DNA from: Lumbricus rubellus
Lineage: Eukaryota > Annelida > Clitellata > Crassiclitellata > Lumbricidae
NCBI GenBank assembly: GCA_945859605.1
Contig: OX243825.1
Span: forward strand, 21,888,824-21,952,823
Direction of reading: 5' to 3'
Length of the DNA: 64,000 nucleotides
Position numbers and translations under genes: made by a program. Under the pieces are notes generated by a model. The model was not told the origin of the DNA. It saw only the letters and a program-made list of their open reading frames with translations, and made no database searches. Within the stretch, counting starts at the first letter, position 1, and each line of letters opens with the position of its first letter. Below are positions 1-11,068 of this stretch, piece by piece.

Positions 1-93
1 AAAAGTACTGTTTACTTGGGACAGCGTAACGCCCCCTGCAATTATTCTTTGCGTAGATCCTGAATCCGTATGTCCAAATTTATCAACAGGCAT
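1..93 (-). CDS. Fibre-like protein, second copy (N-terminal 31 residues, cut by window edge)
   Basis: The ATG lies at 93-91 and the frame stays open to the window edge. The 31 visible residues match the N-terminus of the neighbouring fibre-like gene (119-859) at 29 of 31 positions, so this is a tandem paralogue whose remainder lies left of the window. The sequence before the start (TTATATTCA, then A-rich) is also shared with the neighbour, so the duplication included the 5' flank. Function is inferred only from the paralogue. Confidence 0.8.
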   Translation of the reverse strand, partial: MPVDKFGHTDSGSTQRIIAGGVTLSQVNSTF

Positions 94-118
94 TTTGAAT
101 ATAATAATTTTTATTAAT

Positions 119-859
119 TCAGGGACGTAAGAATGCCGCCGAAAAGTCTCTACACAAAATGTTCGTAGCGATGGATGAAAAAGCGTGTATGTTGACGTAA
201 TCGAACTCGTCTAGAAAAACTATGTTACTACCGATTGAATGGTTTTGCGAACCTTTCGTACTCCCTCCGCCCGCAATTTGCATGTACGACACCCCATTTT
301 TATACAGGTGGATGGTGCCATACGCGGTATTACTATTGTTACAAAATTCTATGTACGCCGAAACGATATAGTACCCGGCTTTACTGGGGAAGAAAGAAGT
401 CGTTCCGATACCCTGTTCAATACCGTGTTTTGCGGTACCGCATCTGATTACGTCAAAAGTAACTGCAGTGTGAGATCTAGCGAGTATAGCCTGTTGAGTT
501 GAACTGTAAGCGCTAACCGCAGGCCCTACCACCGTCGCCACTTTCGAAGTAAGTTGTTCATCGACGTATTTCTTATTCGTCAAATGATTATTGTCGGTCG
601 GGACGTCGTCGTGATTCCGCAGTAAATCTATTACTTGCCCCCGACTCACAGCCTCATCTATTCCCGCTTCCGGAGTATTCACTGTATTCGCTGTAGGCAG
701 ACCTCTAATAGTATGACCACTCATATTTAGATCTCCAGTCGCGGGGTTTGCTCCATCCAGCCTTAGAAAAGTACTATTTACTTGACTTTCAGTAACTCCG
801 CCGGCAATTACTCTTTGGGTAGATCCCGAATCTGTATGTCCAAATTTATCAACAGGCAT
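119..859 (-). CDS. Fibre-like virion protein with a C1q/TNF-like C-terminal domain
   Basis: The 246-residue protein has no signal peptide or membrane segment. Residues about 40-105 resemble the shaft of phage and virus tail fibres: GDLNMSGHTIRGLP near residue 42 and HLTNKKYVDEQL near residue 92 are typical of trimeric fibre repeats. From about residue 125 the sequence looks like a C1q/TNF-type jelly roll (TAVTFDV, SFFPSKAGYYIVSAYIEF, aromatic-rich strands to the end). Proteins of this layout form trimeric spikes on particles, so a surface or attachment role in the virion form is a reasonable inference. Its place beside the protease and polymerase supports membership of the Polinton. The domain call rests on motif appearance, not on an alignment. 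It could instead be a secreted C1q-like host protein, but the compact gene array argues against that. Confidence 0.7.
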   Translation of the reverse strand: MPVDKFGHTDSGSTQRVIAGGVTESQVNSTFLRLDGANPATGDLNMSGHTIRGLPTANTVNTPEAGIDEAVSRGQVIDLLRNHDDVPTDNNHLTNKKYVDEQLTSKVATVVGPAVSAYSSTQQAILARSHTAVTFDVIRCGTAKHGIEQGIGTTSFFPSKAGYYIVSAYIEFCNNSNTAYGTIHLYKNGVSYMQIAGGGSTKGSQNHSIGSNIVFLDEFDYVNIHAFSSIATNILCRDFSAAFLRP

Positions 860-881
860 TTTTTACATCTGAATATAATTT

Positions 882-1316
882 TCAATGCAGGCTGTTTATA
901 ACTTCTTGAAAAGTCACTCCATCTTTGCATGTTTTTTTCAGGACGTGCAGGCATAGATGACCGCAAAACACTTCGTTGTCGGGCTGCACGCGCTCGCTAT
1001 TGTAGTACACGGGACTCTGTAAATACTCTACCAGTTCTGTAGGAGGAGACAGGCCATAGCTGTCGAAATATATTTTGTCCCTGCCGTTTTTTGAAAAAGC
1101 GACCCAGTGCGAGCCGGTTCCATTAGAATCGTCTAGATTCAATATCCCGCATTCAGTCCGTCTAGGTTTCTTCGGCAGCTCGTCTCTGAGAAATACTCCC
1201 CGGAAATTAGGGATATTGAGCTTTTTCGCGGCATCTAGTAGCTCAAAATTCGTCAACGGATGATTCGGGAGAATAACACCTTCGACATTTATGTTTTTCA
1301 CAGTTGTATAGCTCAT
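882..1316 (-). CDS. Adenain-like cysteine protease (C5-type)
   Basis: The 144-residue protein has the order His-Asp-Cys of the adenovirus-type protease fold: GSHWVAF (His70), YFDSYG (Asp85) and FCGHLCLHVL (Cys118). Spacing and length fit the short Polinton/adintovirus versions of this family. Such proteases mature capsid proteins inside the particle, so their presence marks an element that once encoded virions. The start ATG at 1316 follows an A/T-rich stretch (AATATTAAAATG), and the stop is 22 bp from the next downstream ATG (859). The frame is complete with all three catalytic residues. The catalytic assignment is from motif recognition. Confidence 0.88.
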   Translation of the reverse strand: MSYTTVKNINVEGVILPNHPLTNFELLDAAKKLNIPNFRGVFLRDELPKKPRRTECGILNLDDSNGTGSHWVAFSKNGRDKIYFDSYGLSPPTELVEYLQSPVYYNSERVQPDNEVFCGHLCLHVLKKTCKDGVTFQEVINSLH

Positions 1317-1338
1317 TTTAATATTTCATCTAGATGTT

Positions 1339-1668
1339 TCACAAACTAATGAGCTTTCGAGCTTCTGCGCTGGCTAGATAATAATTATGCCTACAAGTTT
1401 TGCATTCATTCGCCTTTCCATCTTTTTGAAATCGATTGTTGACGTATTCCGATATGTTCTGATTTACCTTACACCGGCTGCAAACTTTTGTGTCTTTTGT
1501 CTCCCTAATTTCCTGTCTTGCGTATTTGTGCGCAAGCTCTTTCACTTTGGCATTTTTACAAATTTTACAGCTGGGGTAATACCCGCTCTTCTGTGAGTTA
1601 TCTTTGTGAAATTCGTCCAAGCTTTTTTCTTTTTTGCATTTGGTACACACTTTTTTTGCCGCATCCAT
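1339..1668 (-). CDS. Small protein with two zinc-ribbon/CxxC modules
   Basis: The 109-residue basic protein has two similar halves. Each starts with a CxxC knuckle (VCTKCKKEK, VCSRCKVNQ), continues with an aromatic turn (LDEFHKD, ISEYVNN) and ends with a second CxxC (CKIC, CKTC). Two four-Cys zinc sites are therefore likely. Modules of this look occur beside HNH-type nucleases and in phage and giant-virus proteins, but no nuclease motif is visible here. A DNA- or RNA-binding role is an inference. It sits 16 bp before the polymerase stop, on the same strand, and has its own TATAAAATG start context. Confidence 0.65.
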   Translation of the reverse strand: MDAAKKVCTKCKKEKSLDEFHKDNSQKSGYYPSCKICKNAKVKELAHKYARQEIRETKDTKVCSRCKVNQNISEYVNNRFQKDGKANECKTCRHNYYLASAEARKLISL

Positions 1669-1679
1669 TTTATATTAGT
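1669..1679 (-). promoter_or_regulatory. AT-rich TATAAAATG element at the zinc-ribbon gene start
   Basis: Read on the minus strand, the bases just before the ATG at 1668 are CTAATATAAA, giving TATAAAATG. The same pattern appears at the polymerase start. It resembles the AT-rich elements that overlap start codons in some viral genes. The promoter role is inferred. Confidence 0.4.
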
Positions 1680-1684
1680 GTAAA

Positions 1685-4600
1685 TTATTCTTTATTTTGT
1701 TTAGTTTTCAGCGTGTAGTGCCCATAGGCTAGGGTGTGGATCCCGTCGTCCATTATTACTCTTTTGTCGTCGTCGGCGGACAGAGCTATTTTATTTACTT
1801 CTTCGGTGTAAATTTCATGGCGGTAGGATCGAATGACGTTCATCGCCCTCGACTGTTGTCTTTTCGTAAACACGCAGTCTTTGTAATCTGCGTGAGTGAT
1901 TGATTTCTTGACGACGTTCTTTTTCACACCTTTACATTTCTTGTAGTCTTCACCCGCCATCTTGTAAGAGTACAACTTGGATCGCAGTCCGACAAATTCT
2001 TCAATCTGTTTTCCCGCGGCCTCGTCTTTGAACATACCGACCACTTTTTTATTAGCGCCGGATTCTATACCCGACGGGTGATCGCTCGGATAGTCCGAAG
2101 TATCGAACATACTTTGGACGTCGGGGGAAATATCTTTGTAGAAGTCTTCCGTTTTAATTTCATACGCCAAAGAATCGGTATCGGTGAATAATAGCTTGGC
2201 CCTATCTCCGTACTTGGCCTTGATGTAATTATAATGAAAATCATACATGAGCGTCTTACTGACGTCTAATATACACATCCCCAGATATATCGGCTTGTTG
2301 TAAAACAACTTGGTCTTTTTCATGTGAACGGCGATGAGGTTTTCATCGAAAATAGTTCGTCTATCGTAATTAGTTTTTGCGACTAGCTTGATAGCTTCCT
2401 TCTCATCACTCACCAATCGTATGTCTACTCGATTCTCGATAGCTTCCATTGTTTTACCGAAAACGCTATTGTTCATCAGCTTGAAAAAGTCTTTCTCAAA
2501 ATCGTTCGTAGCTTTCGTTCTCAGGTTGGTATTCAGATCGATATACTTTTTCAGCCAGGCACTTTCCACGAATTTTATTCCTCGATGTATTTTTACGATT
2601 TTCAATCCGAGACTTTCATACAATTTTAAATTTTCGTAATGAACTACATACTTTACTTTGTCATTCAAGTTTGGAATTAGTTTTGAGACATTCGATCCCG
2701 CAGGTTTTACACTCTCAGGAGCTAGAGGATAATCATTATGCAGGTCGTGCAATTCCTTTGGATATTCTAAGTCGACTTCTAACACACATCCCACTCCATC
2801 TCGTTCGGTAATGTTTTTCCAATCATTCAATTCGTCATCGTTCATCCATTCAAACCCGTGAGTCGGTAGCGGCTTGCTCATCGCCCATCCGTACAAGTTG
2901 TTCGCGTCCAAGTATGGAATGAATACTGAATGCCGGGTGGGATTGAAAGCTTCCCCCATGTACTCGTTGTTCGCTTTCGCGTATCGATGTGAAATCATAC
3001 TGACACCTCCTCGTATTCCCTGCTTGATCATCAGCAACATATCGTAGTCACTCAACAACTCCAACTCTACACCAGTCGTCTTCAACGCCGCATCCCACGC
3101 AAGTCCTGGGCTAGTGTAGTACCACGCAGGATCTAGGTTGTAGTGCTTCATACAGACGTCTCTGAAGTTTTCGAACACATCCGCTAATAATAGAACATCC
3201 GATAAATTGTACAAGTCGTGATATTGACGTAATGTTTTGCATTCAAATTTGTCCCATACCGTTTTCGCGTGCTCGTAATCTTTTTCGCTGATGCCCGAAT
3301 CGGTTAGTTTTGAATAGAAAGCATGCTTCGATGGTAATTCGGTTTCGTTTAATCTTTCAACACCGTCGACGTAATCATACGGGTAAACACCTTTTCTGAG
3401 TAAAAGATCCAGCTTCTCACCTTCAAAAAATTTCCCTAAATTCTTGCACTGATCTTTCTGAAGATTTTTCGATAACACGTCGAGACTCTGGGGCATGAAT
3501 CTAAGACTATCGATGAAACGTAATTCGCGTTTGACTTCTCTCTCTTTTCCATCTGCATCTACAAACTTATCGACGACGACCTCTCTGCTGAATGAGATAT
3601 ACTTTTCTTCGTTGCAGGGAATGCATTTGATTTTCTCACCGTGTTCACCTCGTAATTTCTTGATAAATAAATGGCTGTCATAACCGGTCAAATTGTGAAA
3701 TACGACGGGGAAGAACTTGGGGACTTTGTATTTCAGATTACAAAGGTTGTGAGCGGCACCTCTAAATTTTCCAGTCAAATGACAGTGATCTCGTACTCGT
3801 TTTTCATCGTCTATAAATTCTCCCCCGCATATATGGCAAACAGTAGCCGAGTCGAAAAGCTCCTGCTCTTTCTTTCCGAATATCATTTTCTTTGGGAATT
3901 TGAACTGGTTATATATTCGTTTCACATTTTCTTCGAGACTGTCTATGAATTTCTGAGCGACATCATCGTCTTCGTTTTCAGCTGTAAACCTCACCGGCTC
4001 TTGAGAATAAACATCGTCGTCGAAGCATTTCAAATGATAACAAAACGAGCTGGGCGTATGTTTTTGATACTTGTTGGTGTAAGACGTGCTAGGAACGGGC
4101 TGGCATGTACCGATAGGTTTGATGAACGACTCAAAATCGGCAAAGTACACAAACGGTACGCGCATCTTTCTATAGTGATGTGTAAAACTTAGCATAGTCC
4201 CAGGTTCCGGAAGTTCTATTCGTTGGGCGTCCTGCTGCGAACAGTACTCAGTATGTTTGCGAAGCGATTCTACCTTTCTAAAACCGATTAAACATCTTCT
4301 GCAATAGTGCATTGAATTATGGAATTTTTCTGTTCGTAGTGCTAGCAATCTGTTAAAATTCTTGATCCAGCAATAATGCTTCTTTTCCCCATCAGAAATG
4401 AGTAATAGATCTACACACCTATCATTCTCATGCTTTGATATATATAGTGGGAATACATTCGCTTCTTTCTCGTAACCAAAAACATTAACACTAATATTAT
4501 TATTTCGCTCAAACTTACTAATCACATTAGCATCCGCTGCTACGGGGAATTCGATACCAGACCAATTGAGTTCCTCAGACTGTCTAATTAATTCTTTCGT

Positions 4601-5560
4601 AATTCTTTCTGTATTTTTGTCGACTGGGTTTACAGCCCTCGTTACACACCACTTGAAGCATTCATCGTCTTCGTTCTTCATATTAATAATAGCCTTTTTA
4701 TTCGCTAAATAATCTGGAAGTGGAATATAAGAACTTCCTTTCAATGGTTTGTATACCACTGTATCGATATCCAACTTCAAAACGGTTTTGAATCTCCAAT
4801 TACTCCCCCGCATCTGAAAACTTGCCATGCTCTCCTTAATTTTATCCGCTGCGTTGGCATATATTTCCCTCACATCGGTTGCTTCTAAAATAATATCACT
4901 CTTTGATTTGAAATTAGGCTCAGCCGTTACTACTTCGCCGGTTTTCATATCTACTTTCTCCATTTCGCACATGAGATCGAATTGAACTTTTACCCCGCGA
5001 TTTTTCCCTAGCAGCCTAACTACATGCGGTCTTACAGCCTTGAGAAAAGTTGCAACATCGATCCCGTTGTCGCCATCGATCGTGTATCTTTTTGTAAACC
5101 CTTTGATGGCCGTCGCAGTCTCTCGAAGTTTGAACCTATGAATAGGTGGTTTTATTTGCGGGGGTAACTGACTAATCTCGCGAGTCAGCCAATCCGAAAA
5201 AACTATTTTATTTTTCCCCGTGTTCAAAAATTTCCAAGTATTAGACAAGAATGCCGTAAGTTCCGCTTTTGCTAATCTCGAGTATCCTCTTTGTCCTCTC
5301 TTTTTTGCGATTTCCCGCAATTCTCGTACAGTGGCGGGAGTATGCGCTGGTGCTTTGTTCACCTGGACCGGTTTCGCGCCTAGTCGATCTCCCTGCGATA
5401 TGAACGCTATGAGTTCCGCTTTTCGCAAACTCGAGTATCCTCTTTGTCCTCTCTGTTTAGGAATTTGTCGTAATTCTTTCAGATTATACGATGAGTAGTC
5501 CATTTTATATTGGGATATCTTGTCCTTAGGCCGAGTCGTATATTCCATTTTTTCAGTCAT
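1685..5560 (-). CDS. Protein-primed family B DNA polymerase (Polinton/adintovirus PolB)
   Basis: The 1291-residue protein, counted from the ATG at 5560, is preferred over a longer frame starting at 5677, because the 5560 ATG directly follows GCGTATATAAA and the longer start overlaps the neighbouring gene. N-terminal residues about 25-110 hold two Rho_N/SAP-like helices (NLKELRQIPKQRGQRGY and VRELREIAKKRGQRGY). The 3'-5' exonuclease motifs are ADFESF (about residue 475), NLTGYDSHL (about 623) and YHDLYNLSD (about 780). A Cys/His cluster CHICGG...CHLTG near 575 resembles the endonuclease VII zinc site. Polymerase motifs are YLDANNLYG (A, about 882), LMNNSVFGKTM (B, about 1030) and FTDTDSLAY (C, about 1126). 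All catalytic acids are present. It would replicate the element from protein-capped ends. The frame is intact. Confidence 0.95.
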   Translation of the reverse strand: MTEKMEYTTRPKDKISQYKMDYSSYNLKELRQIPKQRGQRGYSSLRKAELIAFISQGDRLGAKPVQVNKAPAHTPATVRELREIAKKRGQRGYSRLAKAELTAFLSNTWKFLNTGKNKIVFSDWLTREISQLPPQIKPPIHRFKLRETATAIKGFTKRYTIDGDNGIDVATFLKAVRPHVVRLLGKNRGVKVQFDLMCEMEKVDMKTGEVVTAEPNFKSKSDIILEATDVREIYANAADKIKESMASFQMRGSNWRFKTVLKLDIDTVVYKPLKGSSYIPLPDYLANKKAIINMKNEDDECFKWCVTRAVNPVDKNTERITKELIRQSEELNWSGIEFPVAADANVISKFERNNNISVNVFGYEKEANVFPLYISKHENDRCVDLLLISDGEKKHYCWIKNFNRLLALRTEKFHNSMHYCRRCLIGFRKVESLRKHTEYCSQQDAQRIELPEPGTMLSFTHHYRKMRVPFVYFADFESFIKPIGTCQPVPSTSYTNKYQKHTPSSFCYHLKCFDDDVYSQEPVRFTAENEDDDVAQKFIDSLEENVKRIYNQFKFPKKMIFGKKEQELFDSATVCHICGGEFIDDEKRVRDHCHLTGKFRGAAHNLCNLKYKVPKFFPVVFHNLTGYDSHLFIKKLRGEHGEKIKCIPCNEEKYISFSREVVVDKFVDADGKEREVKRELRFIDSLRFMPQSLDVLSKNLQKDQCKNLGKFFEGEKLDLLLRKGVYPYDYVDGVERLNETELPSKHAFYSKLTDSGISEKDYEHAKTVWDKFECKTLRQYHDLYNLSDVLLLADVFENFRDVCMKHYNLDPAWYYTSPGLAWDAALKTTGVELELLSDYDMLLMIKQGIRGGVSMISHRYAKANNEYMGEAFNPTRHSVFIPYLDANNLYGWAMSKPLPTHGFEWMNDDELNDWKNITERDGVGCVLEVDLEYPKELHDLHNDYPLAPESVKPAGSNVSKLIPNLNDKVKYVVHYENLKLYESLGLKIVKIHRGIKFVESAWLKKYIDLNTNLRTKATNDFEKDFFKLMNNSVFGKTMEAIENRVDIRLVSDEKEAIKLVAKTNYDRRTIFDENLIAVHMKKTKLFYNKPIYLGMCILDVSKTLMYDFHYNYIKAKYGDRAKLLFTDTDSLAYEIKTEDFYKDISPDVQSMFDTSDYPSDHPSGIESGANKKVVGMFKDEAAGKQIEEFVGLRSKLYSYKMAGEDYKKCKGVKKNVVKKSITHADYKDCVFTKRQQSRAMNVIRSYRHEIYTEEVNKIALSADDDKRVIMDDGIHTLAYGHYTLKTKQNKE

Positions 5561-5573
5561 TTTATATACGCCA
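5561..5573 (-). promoter_or_regulatory. TATATAAAATG element at the polymerase start
   Basis: On the minus strand the sequence CTGGCGTATATAAA abuts the ATG at 5560. The upstream gene has the related CCGGCGTATACAAA abutting its ATG, so the two 5' regions are duplicates. This match decides the polymerase start. A promoter role is inferred. Confidence 0.5.
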
Positions 5574-5673
5574 GAGAAAAAAAAATAATATTCGATTGAT
5601 CCAAAGACGATTATAAACCAACGGTGTAAAATCGTTTGCGATATTGTAATCCCATATCTACGTCGTAGGCCAC

Positions 5674-5988
5674 TCACGCTCTTACATCACACAGGCATGA
5701 GTTGCCATTGCATTGACAATTAACGACGATGATCTCGTTGTCGATCAAACTAACATCACACGGGGGTGAGTTGCCATTGCGCCGACGACGAACAACGATG
5801 GTCTCGCATGACCCTTGTTGTCGATCCGGCCGGGGATTCTTGCATGGGCATTCATCGTCGTAGCATTCGCGGATGTGGGCGTCAATTTTAGCAATGAACG
5901 CCGCTTTCCACCGTCTTGTAAAATATGCATGCTTGCCGCTGCGCTCGGCGATTTTTCGTAATTCAGTAACTTTTTTCGAGTAGTCCAT
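5674..5988 (-). CDS. Small Rho_N/SAP-like protein with Cys-rich tail
   Basis: The 104-residue protein begins MDYSKKVTELRKIAERSGKH, which closely follows an internal segment of the polymerase N-terminus (MDYSSYNLKELRQIPKQRG). This is the helix-extended-helix pattern of Rho_N/SAP modules, which bind nucleic acid. The C-terminal half is basic and then Cys-rich (CYDDECPC, NSPPCDV, NSCLCDV), perhaps a metal or disulfide module. It is the first gene of the minus-strand array, 113 bp upstream of the polymerase start. Its start context (GGCGTATACAAAATG) is shared with the polymerase, so it probably arose by duplication of the polymerase 5' end. A role in genome binding or as part of the priming apparatus is only a guess. 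Confidence 0.6.
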   Translation of the reverse strand: MDYSKKVTELRKIAERSGKHAYFTRRWKAAFIAKIDAHIRECYDDECPCKNPRPDRQQGSCETIVVRRRRNGNSPPCDVSLIDNEIIVVNCQCNGNSCLCDVRA

Positions 5989-6001
5989 TTTGTATACGCC
6001 G
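5989..6001 (-). promoter_or_regulatory. TATACAAAATG element at the Rho_N/SAP gene start
   Basis: CCGGCGTATACAAA abuts the ATG at 5988 on the minus strand and matches the polymerase element at 12 of 14 positions. Confidence 0.4.
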
Positions 6002-6231
6002 GAGAAATTTTTTTTACTTTTTTTTTTTTTACTTTTTTACTTTTTTTACTTTTTTACGACAGACATCGAATTTGAAAAAGTAAGGCTATATTGGTCAAAC
6101 TGCGCGGGCACTCAGTTTTTTTAGGCTGGTATTGGTCAAATGGACGAAAGTCAAGGCTATACTGGTCAAATGGACGAAAGTCAAGGCTGTACTGGTCGAA
6201 TGAGTCAGCCGCCTTATTGGGCCTCTACTTG
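6002..6231. repeat. Terminal region of Polinton: T-rich tract and 30-bp tandem repeat
   Basis: 6003-6058 is an almost pure T tract broken by AC dinucleotides. From 6084 a motif like AGGCTATACTGGTCAAATGG recurs at about 6084, 6123, 6154 and 6184, that is, at 30-31-bp spacing for the last three, with decreasing similarity at the edges. It lies just outside the first gene and may be the subterminal repeat or inverted terminus of the element. No gene is seen. Confidence 0.5.
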
Positions 6232-6470
6232 CATACATACATACATACATACCTACATACATACATACATACATACATACATACATACATACATACATAC
6301 ATACATACATACATACATACATACATACATACATACATACATACATACATACATACATACATACATACATACATACATACATACATACATACATACATAC
6401 ATACATACATACATACATACATACATACATACATACATACATACATACATACATACATACATACATACAA
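6232..6470. repeat. (CATA)n microsatellite
   Basis: About 240 bp of nearly perfect CATA units. The right edge carries ACAATGTCATGCAATGTCAT, a motif that recurs in reverse orientation at another such array near 27,640. Confidence 0.97.
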
Positions 6471-7138
6471 TGTCATGCAATGTCATAGACACATGATTAG
6501 GTCACAGCTATCAGATTCTGATATATACCTGTACAACTGACAACTAACACGCAGTTTCAAAGCACTTTCGAAGCACTATAGGCTACAATATAAACTACGT
6601 TATATGCTTTCCTTCTCTCGAAAGCGTTCGCTGTGACATGTTTATGGAACTCACACGGTCTGTTAAATCTGCAAAATTATGTGGAAACCTTCCGCAAAAC
6701 ACGTCACCCACTCGACACTCATAACTCAGAAGACTATTTTAACCGAACGCGGGCTACATAAAACAGTTAAACCTACACACAATGTCCAAGAACCAGATCT
6801 GAACGGTTAGTCGTAACTCCTTCTTAACTCGACCTAAATGTATTAACGTATGCTGCTGATATGGGCCTAAATAACTGCAAATACATGTAAGTAGAATGCT
6901 AATGATTTAAGAACTGAGAAAGTAATTGCAGGTAAATGCATGTATAGAACAGATGGAAACAGCCATCCGAACTTATTTCAATGTTTCTAAGTTAGCTGCT
7001 AACTATTATGCATGATTATTGTTTTTATTGCCATAAATAATTAAGAGTGCACAACTGCACAAGTCTTGGAAACTGTAAGGTGGTAAAAAAAGCAATTCGC
7101 TTCTCAAGCTTTCCATAGAAAGCGTAGGATGGATAGAA
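6471..7138. other. Unannotated intergenic DNA
   Basis: AT-rich unique sequence between two microsatellites. No reading frame, RNA or repeat structure was recognised. Confidence 0.6.
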
Positions 7139-9434
<2,296 letters not shown>

Positions 9435-10658
9435 TTTAGACTGAGACTCAGCCTCCGAGAGATATGCATAAACTTTCTACCGCTTATTCCCGTCATGACT
9501 TGTCTCTATCAAAGCCGTCTCTAATTATCTAAGCGAATAGACATTAAACAGTCGTCGTCATAATGGACTGAGATACTCATCCGTTGGTAGCAACGTCGTC
9601 ATCCAGTCGTTTAATATGAGCTGTAAATCGTCTCTGTTGGTTTGATAACGTCGGTGAGTTGGTGCGTAGGAATACATCACGGACTATTCGCCTGCCACTG
9701 CGTCTGTATACATGCGAACGAGAGGATTCTACGAAACCGGGGACCTCGAAAGTCAACATAATATGGAATTTAAAAAATGCCTATTCGCAAACCATAAAAA
9801 GAGCACAAAACGCAATTAGTGAATTTTGATTGTTAACTCTGCCTTACGCATAGCTAAAATTAAAACAGCATTTGGAAGGAAAGCTTTATTGCAAACAACA
9901 GTGCTTGGCCCGTGGTCTCTGCAATGAGTCTGCATGCAGCCCACAATCTTCATACATGTAAGCTTATAGGCCTACCATGTATGTCATGCATAAAACAGCT
10001 TTTCATTACTATTAACTTACTTCTAGCAAAAGTGATGACGAATTTATCCATGGTATACTCAAATATTGATCTTTGCGATGAAAAAAATGACGAGGATAAG
10101 TGGATAGGCCTTCACCAGTCGCGGTTTCTTCGCTACCATGCGGCACCGGTGCAGTAATACGTTTGATTTTTAGTTGAATTCATGTTTCTGTTCTTATTAT
10201 TGTTTGTTTGCCGCAAAAATTTCCTGCTTCTAATTTTATGTCGTATGTTACCTTGTATTTATAAAGCGCCGGGAGTTTGATTTGCTTTTAATAATGAACA
10301 CATTTTCTTACTTACTAACCTAACAGCTTTTGTAATTTTTGAATCATCGTTTTTACAAGAAGCTAGTACGGTAGTAAAAAAGCTCGTTGATTTAGTTTAG
10401 AATTCTTTGCTTTTTCATCATCGTAATTTATTTAAGTATCTACGTTAGTGCTTCTGTTTGTCTTAGCCAAGAATGCCATCAATTACGGTTTCCACCGTTG
10501 GTCATTTCCACAAGACATCGCTCATTCCTCCTCCTCCTCCTCCTCCTCCGCCTCCTCCTCCCACTTTCCATTTAAATCCCTGCCTCCAACGACTCGTATA
10601 GGACATGTGTACACGTTCGAACGAGTCGTGACTTTAAGGTTCGCGGCGATGCAAATTG
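9435..10658. other. Unannotated intergenic DNA
   Basis: No supported gene. A TCC-rich run lies at about 10,527-10,560. A 60-residue minus-strand frame at 9577-9759 has no recognisable motif. Confidence 0.5.
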
Positions 10659-10766
10659 TGACCGGTCAGCATATAGGCATTCCGTACCCGATTTCGTAGC
10701 ATTGCAGGCCATAACTCTTTTTCATTGGTCAGTTCCAGATTATGAATATTCATAACCAATGACGTG
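10659..10766 (+). repeat. Inverted repeat arm, left
   Basis: About 108 bp starting TGACCGGTCAGCATATAGGC. Its reverse complement matches 13,580-13,687 with a long perfect core (ATGCTACGAAATCGGGTACG and beyond). The two arms face each other across 2.8 kb that contains a nested hAT-type insertion. No target duplication was found at the outer edges. Confidence 0.8.
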
Positions 10767-11068
10767 TTTTGTGCCTTCTTGTGCGCTGTTGTTGCTGCTG
10801 TTGTTGGCATACGGGGGGGGGGAATGGCCGATTGCGGTGCGCTTAAAGTTATAAGAAGTTTCCATTCGATAGTGAAGCAATCGAAAGTGTGAAGGTAGAC
10901 TTCTAATCAGAGCAAAAATGAAATGCAAAGATTGCGCTTTGTTAGTGCGTGCCAGCGAATAATTATGTCATCCACCAACTCATCGCTTCAATAATATGCT
11001 GTGGTCGACAGCTATAATTATGTGATGCATCAGGCGTCTGTTTCGTTGAATCAAAAACCTCCTGCGAT

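Larger units (their letters stand above)
1..6231 (-). mobile_element. Polinton/Maverick (adintovirus-type) element, partial
   Basis: Six closely packed minus-strand genes have the composition of a Polinton or adintovirus: fibre-like protein (two copies), adenain-like protease, zinc-ribbon protein, protein-primed PolB and a Rho_N/SAP-like protein. Intergenic gaps are only 16-26 bp, except 113 bp before the polymerase. The left part, where the capsid, ATPase and integrase genes would be expected, lies outside the window. The right boundary is not resolved: the terminal part contains a T-rich tract and 30-bp tandem repeats and runs into an ACAT array. No terminal inverted repeat or target duplication can be tested because the left end is missing. 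All complete reading frames are intact, which suggests a fairly young copy. Confidence 0.85.

Noticed and set aside
3671..4192. 173-residue plus-strand frame
   Set aside because: It lies antisense inside the polymerase gene, which is strongly supported by its motifs.
5561..5677. Longer start for the Polinton 1 polymerase (adds 39 residues)
   Set aside because: The extra part overlaps the upstream gene, carries no family sequence, and bypasses the TATATAAAATG context.
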